A stretch of 64,000 nucleotides of DNA from Malurus cyaneus samueli (taxonomy: Eukaryota > Chordata > Aves > Passeriformes > Maluridae), in the NCBI GenBank assembly GCA_009741485.1, contig CM019218.1, forward strand, positions 42,826,681 to 42,890,680. The letters run 5' to 3'. The notes below the pieces were generated by a model. That model was not told where the DNA came from. It did not search any database and worked only from the letters and a program-made list of their open reading frames with translations. Both the position numbers and the translations under genes were made by a program. The stretch's first letter is position 1. The number at the start of each line of letters is the position of its first letter. Below, piece by piece: positions 12,301 through 24,146 of this stretch.

Positions 12301-15300
12301 TTAGAAGTAAACAAGATACTTCATGCACAACCAGAAATAAAAATGCTATTGAGTAGACTGTTAGGGCTGCCATTCAGTTGGAGCCATCTCTGCTGTCATT
12401 GGGTAGCTTCCTATAGATATTCAAATGTAAAATTTCATTTAACATTGTAAATTATGCTTGGTTGCAATATGCAGACACAGTGGCTGTAGGTGTTACGGCA
12501 TATTCAATTTCTTGTTTTAACAGTGTTATAGATGAAAGTGAACACAAACTAAGAAACAACTAACAGCACTCTTCCACTGTTCAAAAAGTAGCACTCTTAT
12601 ACTGTTCCAAAAGTACTTCTGTACTTAAATGACTGTAAAGTCAATTCTTTCCCATATACCTGATAGAAAAAAATGCAGAGAATAATTTAAAACTCATGCC
12701 TCTAAAAGTGGTAATGACTTAATTGATTGGTACTTAACTTTCAATTATAATTTGTTGGGGACAATGGCCTGAGACCTCCTCGTGTTGGCTTTATGCCTCT
12801 GGCACTCACTGTGATGAATATTTCAGATACTGTAGCTGTGGGGACCTGGGTTGGTGTAGTTCATGCTTTATGTCCTGTCAACATGAGAGACTGACAAAGG
12901 CGCCACTCCCACAGTTCCCTGAAGCATATCTGCTGCCCCAAGGACAAACTGGGACAAAATATTTGAAGTGTTTCTAGAGTAAACCTTTTTGAGGAAAAAA
13001 ATAAACCACAGAAAACAATGCAAGGCCAGCTACTATGATACCGTGTTACCCTTCCTGCACAGGAACACTGGGAAGACAAACTGTTTGCTCTCAGCTCCCA
13101 CACTCTTCTCCTGCTTCTGAATCCTATGTTGTTGATGCTGGACTCAAACTGGTTTGCATTCTGATCTCTGGAATGATCTGGGCTGCACCATTTATTCTAT
13201 AAGAATCGTGAATTCTGGTAATTTTAGCTACAGTGCTGACTGTAAAAGAAAAGAACAGTATAATAGGATCGTGGAAAGTGAAACTACAGAAGGACTGTCA
13301 CCTCTATTCGTGTCTGTCTCCCTTTAACATTTTAGTTAAAATTTCTCTCAAACACTATGATCATGAACAAAATTCTGTGCAGATTCTCTTAAGGCCAAAC
13401 TTATTCTAGTGATAAGAAATCTGCAGAGGAAGACTGATTCTCTCATTTTCATTTGCTTCTAGTAGAGAGAAAAAGGGTATTCATGATGACTTCATATAAA
13501 GACTAGAGACAGATTAGACTTTACGCTGAACTGAATCCAAACTTGGGGTGTTCTTTTTTTTTTTTTCTCCAATAGAAAACATTGAAATCAATTTGATTTT
13601 ATGTTTTTAATTCCCAACCTATATTTTTTTTCTGAATTACATTAACATGGAGAACATTCATCCAATGAGCAAAAATCTGTGAAAGCACAGGTCAGGGTTT
13701 TTTCAGCCTTTAAGCTTTAACAACTAATCAGTATTCCTTTTCGAAAGGAAATTCAGGGAATGTCCTGAATTATACATCAGCAGTTCTCCTGGGCAGCATG
13801 CACTTTGCCTCCATACCATACAGAAAAGGAATGGAAAGCAGCTGTGGTTCAAATGTTTCTAGCTTAGTTAGAACTCAGTTCAGTTGGTAATTTGAACCAC
13901 CCTAAGTTCTTTTAATTGCTGTACTCATAATTGCCACACAAGTGAGGTAAATCTGTAATTTGTAATTAATGTTCAAACCGGACTTGGAAAAATAAAATTA
14001 TTTGCTTCTTGTTACATCACAGCTCTGTTAATTTAATAATCAGATAGATTTTGTTACCAGATAAAGAATGAAAAGCAAATACATTGTGTGAACCAGGAAT
14101 TCATTAAGTACAAGCTTTGACCTCTACTGGTAAGGAAGTAAAATAGACCCTGTATTTACTCAAATATTAAGAGCTGGGAACAGAAAGTCATTGGCAATCC
14201 ATATTTAACTTGTTATTTAATGTGTGTGCATTTTGGAAAAGATAGTCTCCAACTGATGCTAACATAACATATCTGCTAAGATAATAAAGTCAAGCATAAA
14301 CTTTTGTTTATCCTTTATATATTCTGATCCTTTTTTATGCATTTTGGTTGACTTGGATTTTTTTAAAAAGTACAGAAATAGTCGCTGTAGTCACTTTGAC
14401 AAAGTTGTGAAGATGTTTGAATCATAGATGTTTGAATCGTGATAGAACAGATTTGAATATCATTACTTATATCTTATTCTGAAATTTGGAAACCTCTTTC
14501 CCTTTCTAAAGAAATTAAATTTTTGGAAGAGTGCACCAAAGTTAAGGGTTTAAAAAGTATGAAGGGATTGATGGAGGCAGTTTTCATACATACAGTTTCA
14601 AATAAAAAAAGGACAATATGGCTATTTTCCCCATGGGCAGAGAGCACTATGTATAGAGAATCATAACAACAATGCATTAATAGAAGTCATACAAGAGCAA
14701 GAATGAACAACTTGCATCCCTTTTGAGTCTTTGCATTTGCTGACTCAAACATGACAGAATTGCAGCTGCAACTTGCAACTCTTCTTTACAGCTTCTTGGT
14801 CTCTGGGGCCAGACAGCAGTGTTTTTGTCATTTCTCTCTCTGTCAGCTGACTATTTAATATATTAAGACCTCACTGCACAGAGAGACTGGCAGCCACTTA
14901 TGTTTATCTAAATGTAGAATAAAGATGTCAGGACCATATCTTCTCACAAAGATTTGATATTTTTGCCATCATTTTTCAACTTAATACATGTCACAGATTC
15001 TGTCCTGAAAGCTCTTTGTTTCTGTGCCTGACTAAATGTCATAAAATCTACACGTTATTATCAGTCACATTGGTACAGAAAGAACAGGTTTTGCTCATGA
15101 GAAAATCCCCCACAGGTTGAAAGCTCAGTGTAATTAATATGCACTTTTAATACTATGATGTTCCTAAGGAAGATGAAACATAATAAAGTATGAAAAATCA
15201 GCTGGAAAATGAGAACTCAGTATTAAATTGCCTTCATTTGGTAGTTTCAGTTTGACAATTGCACGTCTCAGTTTTTAAACCCAGTACAGTGTAGCACTGA

Positions 15301-15871
15301 ATTGCTGCACTGTGCCATGTATCTTAATTATCTCAAGCTTGGATTTTCTTCCTTGGGTCAGGCGGTAGGTGTCTCATATGCAAAGGTACAGGACAAATAT
15401 AAAGGTCTATCTATATAAAGGTCTATTTCACAGAGTTTAGATAGGACACAGACCTAACTTTAGTCCTAACTCTTGTGAGTAGGGCTACTCCCTTGTGCTC
15501 TTCAAAGCAACAACTAAATTAGCAGTAGATATTCTCTGTAAGTTGTTCTCCACCTTTTTCCATTCTAGATTATATTTCCTTTTATGTACATATTACACTA
15601 CATTAATTATTGACTTGAAATCTCTAGTTTCTCATTGTTCAGCTTAAGAACAAGCAGAGAGACTAATAACAAAACATGCACATAATGTTACCTATCTCCA
15701 ATTCAGTATAAGCAAGATATTTGCTAAATGTGTTTTCTAAGATGCAACATGCTGGTACTTTCTGAGAAATCAGACTACACATTGCTAAATGCATCTAAGA
15801 TCTTGTCCAAATAAGTTAGGTGACTTAAATGCTATAACAACTGCACAGTGTATCTACCTTCTAATACTTAC

Positions 15872-15970
15872 TGTGTGTATAAATGTATATACATATGGTA
15901 TGCATATACGTATGTACATACGTATACACACAGATGGATATACATATTGTATATATATACCTATACATAC
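15872..15970. repeat. TATG/CATA-rich alternating tract with a 22-nt palindrome
   Basis: About 100 bases of imperfect alternating purine-pyrimidine repeats (tgtata, catatg, tacgta). Positions 15905-15926 are a perfect inverted repeat centred on GTAC. The sequence can form Z-DNA or a cruciform and is probably an old dinucleotide/tetranucleotide microsatellite. Confidence 0.8.
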
Positions 15971-18055
15971 TGTTCTTTGGCTTCTTCTAGTTTTTTTGGT
16001 GAGTGCAGAGAGCTGTGCTGCTGTTAGGCTGACAGCTCTAAACAGAATTGAAAACTTTGGCCAGTGAAAACACCTAATGAGGCCCAAAACATTGGATAAA
16101 ATGGCAGGAGCAGGTTTTGTTTCACTGATTTAATTCTGGTATGCTGTCAGTAATTCCACCTAAGTTAACATTACAGTAGTTCCAAGGCCTGTGGCTGCTG
16201 AGCTCTATATTGTGTACGTACCTTAATTTCTTAACTGAGTATCAGCAGAATACTTGCTTGCTGAGAATACAAGAACTTGAAATTGCCTGTGGGGGATCTG
16301 GTAAGTTGAACTACTCCTCTGTTTACATATTTTCAATTCAATAAAAAACTAATACACCCATGAATTCTGGCTGTTGCCAAAGTCTCTTATAAAACTCTCC
16401 TGTACTTTTAAGGTAATATTTCCCAAGCCTCAAAAGCAGCAGAATATTCACATCTGAGAAGTACCAGAATGTAAAGACAATAAAGAAATTAAATAAATTA
16501 AATGTAACTTCAGCTACTCTTTTATCTTATTTATCTATCTTCCACACATTTCCAGACAGAATTTCATTTAATTGTGTTTCATTGATCTTGCCTGAAACAT
16601 TAGAGCTTACAATGTCTACTCATGCTCTCACCAACTACTACAACCCCTCACAATGTGGTGGAATGGTGCCTATATAAGTGTGCAGGAAACGTAATGTATT
16701 CTTTGCCCTCATTGATAAGCACATGTTTCTGGTTACTCTGGGGTTTGGCAGTCTCTGGATTTTTCAATAAGAAGCAGATATCATAATGTGAGATGTTTCA
16801 TACAGGAAAGATGGGAGAACCTCCTTTGTGATATCCCTTCTTCTCCTGCAAGAACTGCAAATACAGGTTCAAGGAAGTTTAATTCTTAGAGCATCCTTAT
16901 TGGTTTCTGGCAGGCTTCATATAAAAAAGTGGGCTTCACACACAGCTTTTATTTTGAGAATTGAGTTTCAAACAGCATTATTGAATCCCTATCAATTGCT
17001 ACTGTCACACCATTTTCTGCTGTATCACACTTACGATCTTGCTTTCTTCCAGTAAGGCATTACAAAACAAGACTGCACATCTGACAGGTATCGCTTCAAT
17101 CTTATTCTTCCCCAAAGGGAGAAAGATGTAGCAGTGGGGTTCTTGTTTAAAGAGCTGGTGTTTAATAAACACCATTAAATGTACCAGGAAAGCTGAGGTC
17201 AGCGCTCACAAACAGTGCGTGACAAGCAGTGAGCATTATGGCAGTGCTCTGCTGCTCTCAGGTAAGCTTATTGAGGTATAATGTCAGCTTATCCAAAAGA
17301 GTGCCAATTTGGTAGAGGATCATTACTGAGGATTATAGCCTTTTCCCAGAGCTTTCAACAGACTTTTAAGAATACTGAATTCAGACGAGAGTCTGCTGAA
17401 AGGCTGATTCTGAATTTGAAATGGTATAGTAAGGCAGGCCAGGTAACAAAGAATGTATGATGTACTTGTAATGGACTGCTGAGAAGGTGCTCTGCAGAGT
17501 TTTTCATTGGCTATCATTTCCCAATAAAATGAAAACTTCATGTCCAGTTTATCATCCTCTATTTCAGTCAAGCAATGAAAAGACCGTGTCATTTTTGGAA
17601 AGATATTTGGTAGTCTTATATCTTTATATCCAATGGGAGACAATAGAAAGAGCTGTTTGTAGCCACTCGTTGCTATCTGAGAATACCTATGTCTTACAGC
17701 CTATACTGACAAACAGAGGCAGGTTTTCTGCAGAGGGCTGCAAGCTACAAAGCGTTGCATTCAGCTAAAGTACATTAATAACTGTGAAAACACCTCTGGT
17801 TTTGTCAGTGATAATTGTATTTTCTTCTATTTTGTCCAGTTTACAAAGATGATGAATACAGGTGAGAGAGAGAAAATGGTGTTTTCTAGCAGTTTTTATA
17901 ATGGCTAAGCCTCCATAACCTTTCCCTTCACATCTAACAAGGAGCTTAGCTGTTAAGGCTGCTGTTAGGAGATGGAAGCTTTCTACTGTTTTCTACAACT
18001 GCATGAGGAAGTTCCATGTTACACCAAGAAACTCAGCTAAGGCAACCTGCATCAT

Positions 18056-18652
18056 GGTATCCTGATTTTGGCTGTGATAGAGGCAGTTTTCTCCTTAGTA
18101 GCTGGTGGTTTGGATTTAGTAGGAGAACAATGATGAAAACAAACCTATTGTTGCTAGTTATTATTGGATGTTGCTAAGTAGTGCATACCTTCAGTCAAAG
18201 ACTTTTCAATTTCTCACACTCTGCCAGTAAGGAAGTGCACAAGAAGTTGGGAGGGAGCATGGCTGGGACAGCTGACCTAAACTGGCCAAAAGGATGTTCC
18301 ACACCACGAGGATCATACTCAGGATATAAACTGAAGGGAATTACATGGATCGGTCCAATAGCTGAATGAGAATAGGGTGGGCATTGGACAGTGAGCAACT
18401 GTGTAGTTCATCACTCATTTGGTTGGATTTTTCCCCTGAGTTTTATTATTAATTGTTAATATAATGCAACATCAGCATTAACTTTTTATAATTTTGTTTA
18501 ATTTATAAAACTATTTTTATCTCAACCCATGAGTTTGTGAGACTTTTTTCCTTCCCTGACTCTCCTGTCCATCCCATGGCAGAGCAGAGTCAGGGGGAAG
18601 TGTGTGAGCAGCTTTGTGGTACTTAGCTAGCAGCTGGGGATAAACCCTGACA
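18056..18652 (+). mobile_element. Solo LTR of an avian endogenous retrovirus (degenerate)
   Basis: The block starts with a 'ctgattttggctgtgatag' word and has an internal 'gtgcacaagaagttgggagg...' section. A TATA-like 'caggatataaac' lies near 18320. The 3' part is 'atctcaacccatgagttt' and it ends with 'ctggggataaaccctgaca'. This order matches a dispersed LTR family I recognise from bird genomes, probably of ERVL type; the family name is from memory and was not searched. No retroviral coding region adjoins it, so it is a solo LTR left by recombination. It is diverged and likely inert. The 5' edge is accurate to a few bases only. Confidence 0.65.
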
Positions 18653-19842
18653 ATGGATTATTTCTTGGAAAGAACTTGGTCTTGGAGCAAGCAAGATAAC
18701 AACCATGGCCATTCTCTTGACAATCCTAGTTGAGGATGTTAATAATTTATATCATCATTCTTCTGCAATTGTTTCTCTAACAGTAAGTCAGATAGGGAGT
18801 CCACTGGACTGCTGAAGGCGCACGTATTGCCCATAAGCCTGTCCTTGCACACAAGTTTTTTGCAATTTCACAAATAAAAGCAGCAAAAGGCTTCAGACAC
18901 TGCTGTCTACTGCTGCACTGAATTGTATCACTAAGGCTATAATTCTCAAAATTTTTTAAACTAGATGTGAAAATAATGTGTGTGTTGTTCAAGATTTAGC
19001 ACTTTAACAGTGTCTACTTGCTAAATTAGATCCTAGAGGGTCATCAGGAGGTAGTTAAATGACCATCATTAAAATTCTCATCAGCAAGGACCAAACTCCA
19101 CAGATATCTCAACAATGACATAAGCATGATTCACCACATCAGGATATCCTTGAGCATTTGAGGTTTTGAAATATTTACAATAATGTTCTTTAGTGGATTC
19201 AATGTAAGAATACACAAGTGGAAGTTGACTCTGAGTTTTTGATTGCTTATTTTTAGTGAAGATACAACATCTGTTCTTTTCATGTTGCCTTTTCAAGTAT
19301 TTGGCCCATTTTGAATCATCTAGATTTAGAGATGTCAGGCAATTAGTCCTGCCAAAGGAAATGTTCATTCATGGCTATTGGCACGAAGGGAAGGATAAGA
19401 AACTCTCATCATTACTAAAGCATGTCCTCTTAAGTACTCTCATCATTATTGAAGTATGTACTACTAAGTGTCAGCATCTAAAAGGTACATACGATGAAAG
19501 AAAATAGATTAAAAAAGAAATATAATGGTTTTCCCAGCTGTCTTCTGCAGACCTGAGAGACATAAAAGATCATCAGGGTAACTCTGCCTGGATCTGACAG
19601 GACTGATGATCCACATAAAGATCAGTAACACACCTTGAGACATGTGGCTAAAGATTGCTACTGTGTGGAATATTTCACTGAACCAGGGAACTTTTGTCTG
19701 ATCCCCCACACAAATGGTACTCTTCTCACTATATCTAATGTAGCAATACAAAAGCAGAGCCACAGCGTAAGACATTCCCCATCCTACAACACTTGTTTGT
19801 GACTCAGAGGATTGTTAAGCAATCCTTTCTGTCCAGCCATCC
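18653..19842. other. Non-coding stretch, nothing recognised
   Basis: Ordinary AT-rich sequence between the solo LTR and the CpG-rich block. Short open frames on both strands lack recognisable motifs. Confidence 0.55.
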
Positions 19843-20336
19843 AGGAGCTCCGGCAGTCAGAGCTGGGACCGAGACCCCCTCACAGCCGGCGGCTCCAGCG
19901 ACCCCATGGGTGCCCCTCTTGGCTCCCTGCACACCCAAAATTTAATCGTGGCACAGCAACACAATACCAGCTCGAGCTGGTGCCCAATAAAAGATTTCCT
20001 GAGCTTTTTTTTGCCCTCAGTCTGCGCACCCAGACGGGCTGGGGTCTGCCGTGTCTCTGAGTGTCACCTGGCCAGGCCGCATGTCCCCGGGCCCTTTGCT
20101 GTGCAAAGGCTCGGCACTTCACAGCCCTTTGCCCGGGGCTCTCACACCCGGAGCTCAGCCCTCACCGAGCTGCCTGTACTCAGTTTTCTCCTTTACAAAG
20201 GGCTGTATTCGGCCATTGGAGCGCTTTCACCTCTCGGCCTCGGGATTTAACCAAAGCCAGCCGCACCTCAGCCCTCAGCGCTGCGGTGAGTGGAGCCAGA
20301 CCGTGCGAGGGATTTAGAGCGACCTTCTCAACAAAG
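19843..20336 (+). promoter_or_regulatory. CpG-rich block, candidate promoter and first exon (or LTR-like element)
   Basis: GC and CpG content rise sharply compared with the AT-rich flanks. On the plus strand the block ends in two consensus splice donors, CTGCG|GTGAGT after 20285 and CAAAG|GTGAGT after 20336, as expected for a first exon with alternative 5' splice sites. Against a simple CpG-island promoter, there is an AATAAA signal (at about 19986) inside a 'ggtgcccaataaaagatttcctg' context, followed by a T-run and a GC-rich tail. That arrangement resembles the R/U5 part of a retroviral LTR. Several overlapping open frames (up to 139 codons) are explained by high GC. I cannot separate the two readings from sequence alone. 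Confidence 0.4.
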
Positions 20337-22374
20337 GTGAGTATTCCGGAGAAACAGACTAGGAAAATGGCCATTTTAAACGATAAGACTGAGAATGGCT
20401 TTAGGCTAAAAACAAAAGGGAAAAAATGGGAAAAGACTGTAAACACAAACCCACAACACCGTCACGGGGCGGCTTTTTAATCGGGGGCACATTTTCCCCT
20501 GAGCAAACCTCCACGGCCTGAGCCACCCTGGGCACGATCCCCTGTGGGTTCTCAGGACTCTGCCCTCAGGCATCCTACAGATTCCCCTACTTTCTACTGA
20601 GCTAAATCCCTTTTCCCACCTACTTCCAAAGCCTTCCCTTCCCTGCACATGCCCACCTGTTTTCAGGGAAGTGCCCCTCATGCAAGAGGGGCCTGCCAAA
20701 AGGAAAAAGGAGACAGTTTTCTCTGCTTCTACTCAGCTGCTCTTTTAAAAGGCAAAATACTATAAAATACACATTAAAATGGAGGTAAATTGACAAAATG
20801 TCTACTGTTCTCTTACACTTTGAAAAAATTGAGCAGGGAGATGGGCTGACATGGCTCGCCAGGTACTGTGTTTTACGACCTGTCACAAAACACCAGAGAA
20901 ATATACCGGAGATATATATATATATATACCAGATAGAGAAATATGTACTAGAGAAAGCCTGAATGAACTGGGATTCTGTTAACATTAAAATCTACCTCCT
21001 GTCCTGGTACATCAGGAGGATTTATGTTTTGTCAGGAGATAGAGAGCTGCCTACACATGAGTTTCCTTCTCCAGTGAGTTGAAGAAGTTGCTAACTGCTG
21101 AAAGATGAGCGTGGCTCTCTTCTGTCAGCAGGCCAAGGAAGCCATGCTCTGAAACCCTCTGCAACCATAGCCTTCTGGTGTATACCTCTTTTGGATGTCT
21201 GTTATGCCCCTTTTGGAGTCAGTGATCACCTGTGATCCACAAAGCCTGTGCTCAGTCTGCCAGAGCTCCCTCAACACGTCACTGTCAGGGGGCACCTGAT
21301 GGAAGTGGTTCAAGGAATGTGTGCTGGGACTTGGGTGCACCCTGACTGGCTGATTGTGTCTGCAGCAAAGTGGGAATGGCAGGTGTTCGGCAATGCCAAA
21401 TTTAATACCAAGTTTTGATGTCTTTCAGTGATGCTGGCCTGTGTAGGCCTAATGGAGTTTCTTTCAGACCAGGGTCTATTTTCTGTCTCAGTGATAATAA
21501 AACACCAAGTTAATTTATGAACATACAGTATATTAAACTGAACTCAGCTATGGCACTGATTTGGTCTATTTTGTTTATTGAAACTTTAGTCTGAATTTTC
21601 TTCAATTTTTTTGGATGTAATTTATTCAAAATTGTATATGCTCTGCTTTAAAATCCAGTTATCAGTGAGGTATCAAAGCCACATTATTTTTTATGCAATT
21701 TAAATATAACATGCTAAGAGATTCATAAGGTCTAGGTCTGTTCATAAGGTCTAGGCCATAAGCAGAAAATGAAATAAAGGGATTTTTTTTGAATTTTTTT
21801 AATTTGGGGGGAGGAAGAATGCTTGTTTGTTTTTTTAATTTTTATTGGCTCTAAATATTATTGTTTCAAATTTAAGAGAGTCAACAGTTACTTTGGTATC
21901 TCTGAAAACCAGGATTCTGAGCAGGTCAATAATTTCCAGAATAATTTTTATATCAAGAAATCCAGTAAAATTTTAAATGTTTACTCTTAACTGAGTTTCC
22001 AGGACTTTAACTACGCAATCAACAAATAGAGTATGTTGACATATTGGTAGCCATCAGTGACTCATTGTTTAGTATTTGCATTTAGTGATTATGTTGATAC
22101 CAGATTGTGATATCTCTGCAAGTTCCATATGGGGAACTTCCATTTTGCACTGTTGGTCAGACAGCCAAGTTTATCTCATCTTGTACCTACAGTATCTAAA
22201 GGATGTTTCTATAGAGTTTGTTTGAAGGGCAAAATTGAATCCTCTGAATCAGGGCATATGAGGGGAAAATGATTGTATGGCACCTTTTGGCAGTATTTCT
22301 TTGTGGCAAATGCTGAAATTATAGGAGTGATTTCAGAGCAAAGTGTTGCTTATCTGAAGGAAGAACTTGGGGAA
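20337..22374. other. Non-coding stretch with minor simple repeats
   Basis: A smaller GC-rich patch continues to about 20700 and then normal AT-rich sequence returns. A short (AT)n run sits at 20912-20928. A directly repeated 'ttcataaggtctagg' pair lies near 21722 and 21742. No gene or larger repeat was recognised. Confidence 0.55.
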
Positions 22375-22485
22375 GGTTGACCTTGGCTGCATGTCAGCTG
22401 CTCAACAAAGCTGCTCTATTACTCCCCTCCTCAACAAGGATAGGGAAAATAAAACAAAAGACGCATGGGTTGAGATAAGGACAGG
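22375..22485 (-). mobile_element. 3' part of an avian ERV-type LTR (fragment)
   Basis: On the minus strand the fragment reads 'ccttatctcaacccatgcg', then a T-rich stretch, 'gaggaggggagtaatagagc', and a 'gccaaggtcaacctt' end. This is the same general architecture as the 3' part of the solo LTR at 18056-18652 but a different subfamily. Its 5' part is missing and it stops near the CR1 fragment at 22515. Identification is from recalled avian repeat wording. Confidence 0.5.
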
Positions 22486-22514
22486 GAGAGACTTGAGCTG
22501 GATCTATACTCAAG

Positions 22515-22645
22515 ATTTACCCTCTGGTAAATCAGTGCTGGCTACTCCTGATTAACTTCCTTCTCCTTCTTGTCCCTTAAAATGTATTCCAGGATTGGTT
22601 CCTCCATCATCTTCCCAGGTGTTGAGGTTACGCTGACCAGTCTCT
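22515..22645 (-). pseudogene. CR1 LINE reverse-transcriptase fragment (broken)
   Basis: Minus-strand translation gives VSVTSTPGKMMEEPIL, then EYILRDKKEKEV. After a frameshift comes IRSSQH, a stop, then FTR. These correspond to the avian CR1 ORF2 reverse-transcriptase block that runs from the 'SLTSVPGK' motif to 'SSQHGFT'. The frameshift and the stop show it is dead. It lies close to an LTR fragment on the same strand. Confidence 0.65.
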
Positions 22646-24146
22646 AGTTTCCCAAGACATTCCCTTAGAGGCAGTAGCAGGATCTCCTCTTGTCCAAATA
22701 GTTTGAAACAATTACTTGCAAAGAAATATTGCCAATGACCAGTTTGATGCTGGAAAAACCTAACCCCTAAAAATATTTTTCTGTGGCTTAGCAGAGTATT
22801 TTGATTTGTTAAGTGTTGCTTAAAATACAAGCAGCTCCAAAATTAAAAAGAATCCCAGGAATTTTATGAAGTTGCTCTGAATTGTTTGGATGCCTCCTGT
22901 CAATTATCTCTGTATTCTCCAGTAAATATAACAAAAGCAGTTCCTTAAATAGAATCATTACTCTTAGTTAGTAACCATTAGTTATTCAAAGAGCCAAAGC
23001 TAATTGCTTTGTATTCTATGATCTTTCCTTCCTGTTGTCTGAGGACATGACTTCTGGCCAAGATCCCAGCAATCCTCCCCCAGATGTCCCCTCTCCTCAT
23101 TGCTTTCCTGTGCCAGGGCCTCCCTTAGCTCTGGACCATGCTCTCTGCTACCGCCTGCTGCGCAGTGTCCAGGCAGAAGGACTGGAATCACTGGGAGCCA
23201 ATTAGGAGAAACGTTGGTGACTGTAGCCCAAGGCGGAGAATCTTTCAAGGCTCTCTGAAATAGTAAACAGCATTCTGTACAAGGCTCAGACCCATTCCGT
23301 AGAAGATTCAGACCTAGAGGTCTCCTACAGGCCCTAGCTGGATTCCGTGACTGAAGTCAAGGGATGCAGTGGCTGTTTCTGTTTTAAAGGTAGCTTTTCC
23401 TTCAAGGCCTAAAATGCAATCGCTGTTTTGCAAGATCTGGTTTGTCTGCCTTTCTCTGAGTTGCAGAGCAAGGTGACTTCTGCTTTAGGGTAGGGAGCTA
23501 TCGTTCAATCTCTACTATTCTCCACTTCCATTATTAACGACTACTACCACTGGTACTGATCCTTTACACTTCCTAAACAGGGTATGGTAAACACTGTTCT
23601 GCCTGTGACAATTTGCTTGTGCCAATCCAAATATGATGATACCATGAGAGTTAGAGGTAGCACTGGAACTGGGTCTGCCTTTACTGATTGTTTGGCTGAC
23701 AAGGGTTTATGGCAGGAGCTGTGTCTCTCAGGGTACCCTTAAGAGCCATTCACCAGCACAAACTGACACATCCTTTGTACCAGCCTGTGCTACAGAAAAT
23801 TAGATATGGGTTTATGATTATTTTATTCACTTTTGAAATCTGTCAGTCTGATAGACTGGCTGTTTTATCAATGTCAAAGGCATACCTTGAACAAGAGGCC
23901 ATTTTCTTTGAGTGCTCTGCTTCTGTCACCTACTCTGTGCGGCTTTGCAGTCTCAGTGGTGTAGGCTTTTGTGCAGTCTGAGTAGGTACCACAGAACTGC
24001 AGCCATTTCTCCTGAGAAGAACTTTATGAAGGTAATTCACACATCTTCTTCTGTGGTAACAACTTAAAGGAAATGCTGTGGTTTGGAAATATTGTGGTTT
24101 GGCCCCTTTGAAGATAAGGAGGATGGCAGCTATTCTGAGCAATACT
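22646..24146. other. Non-coding stretch up to the duplication boundary
   Basis: Unique sequence with no supported gene or repeat. The last base before the duplicated segment is 24146. No direct repeat or target-site signature is visible at the boundary. Confidence 0.6.

Larger units (their letters stand above)
8115..18055. other. AT-rich non-coding stretch with simple sequence
   Basis: About 10 kb with no gene or full repeat that I can support. It includes a pure-purine run (9279-9320), T runs near 11034-11049 and 13553-13566, a short perfect GGGGGTTTCCCCC inverted repeat around 10631-10643, and an alternating purine-pyrimidine tract at 15872-15970. Open frames up to about 116 codons overlap on both strands and show no recognisable motif. 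Confidence 0.6.

Noticed and set aside
19880..20480. Overlapping open frames of 80-139 codons in the CpG-rich block near 20 kb
   Set aside because: Five frames are open at once on both strands, which is a composition effect.
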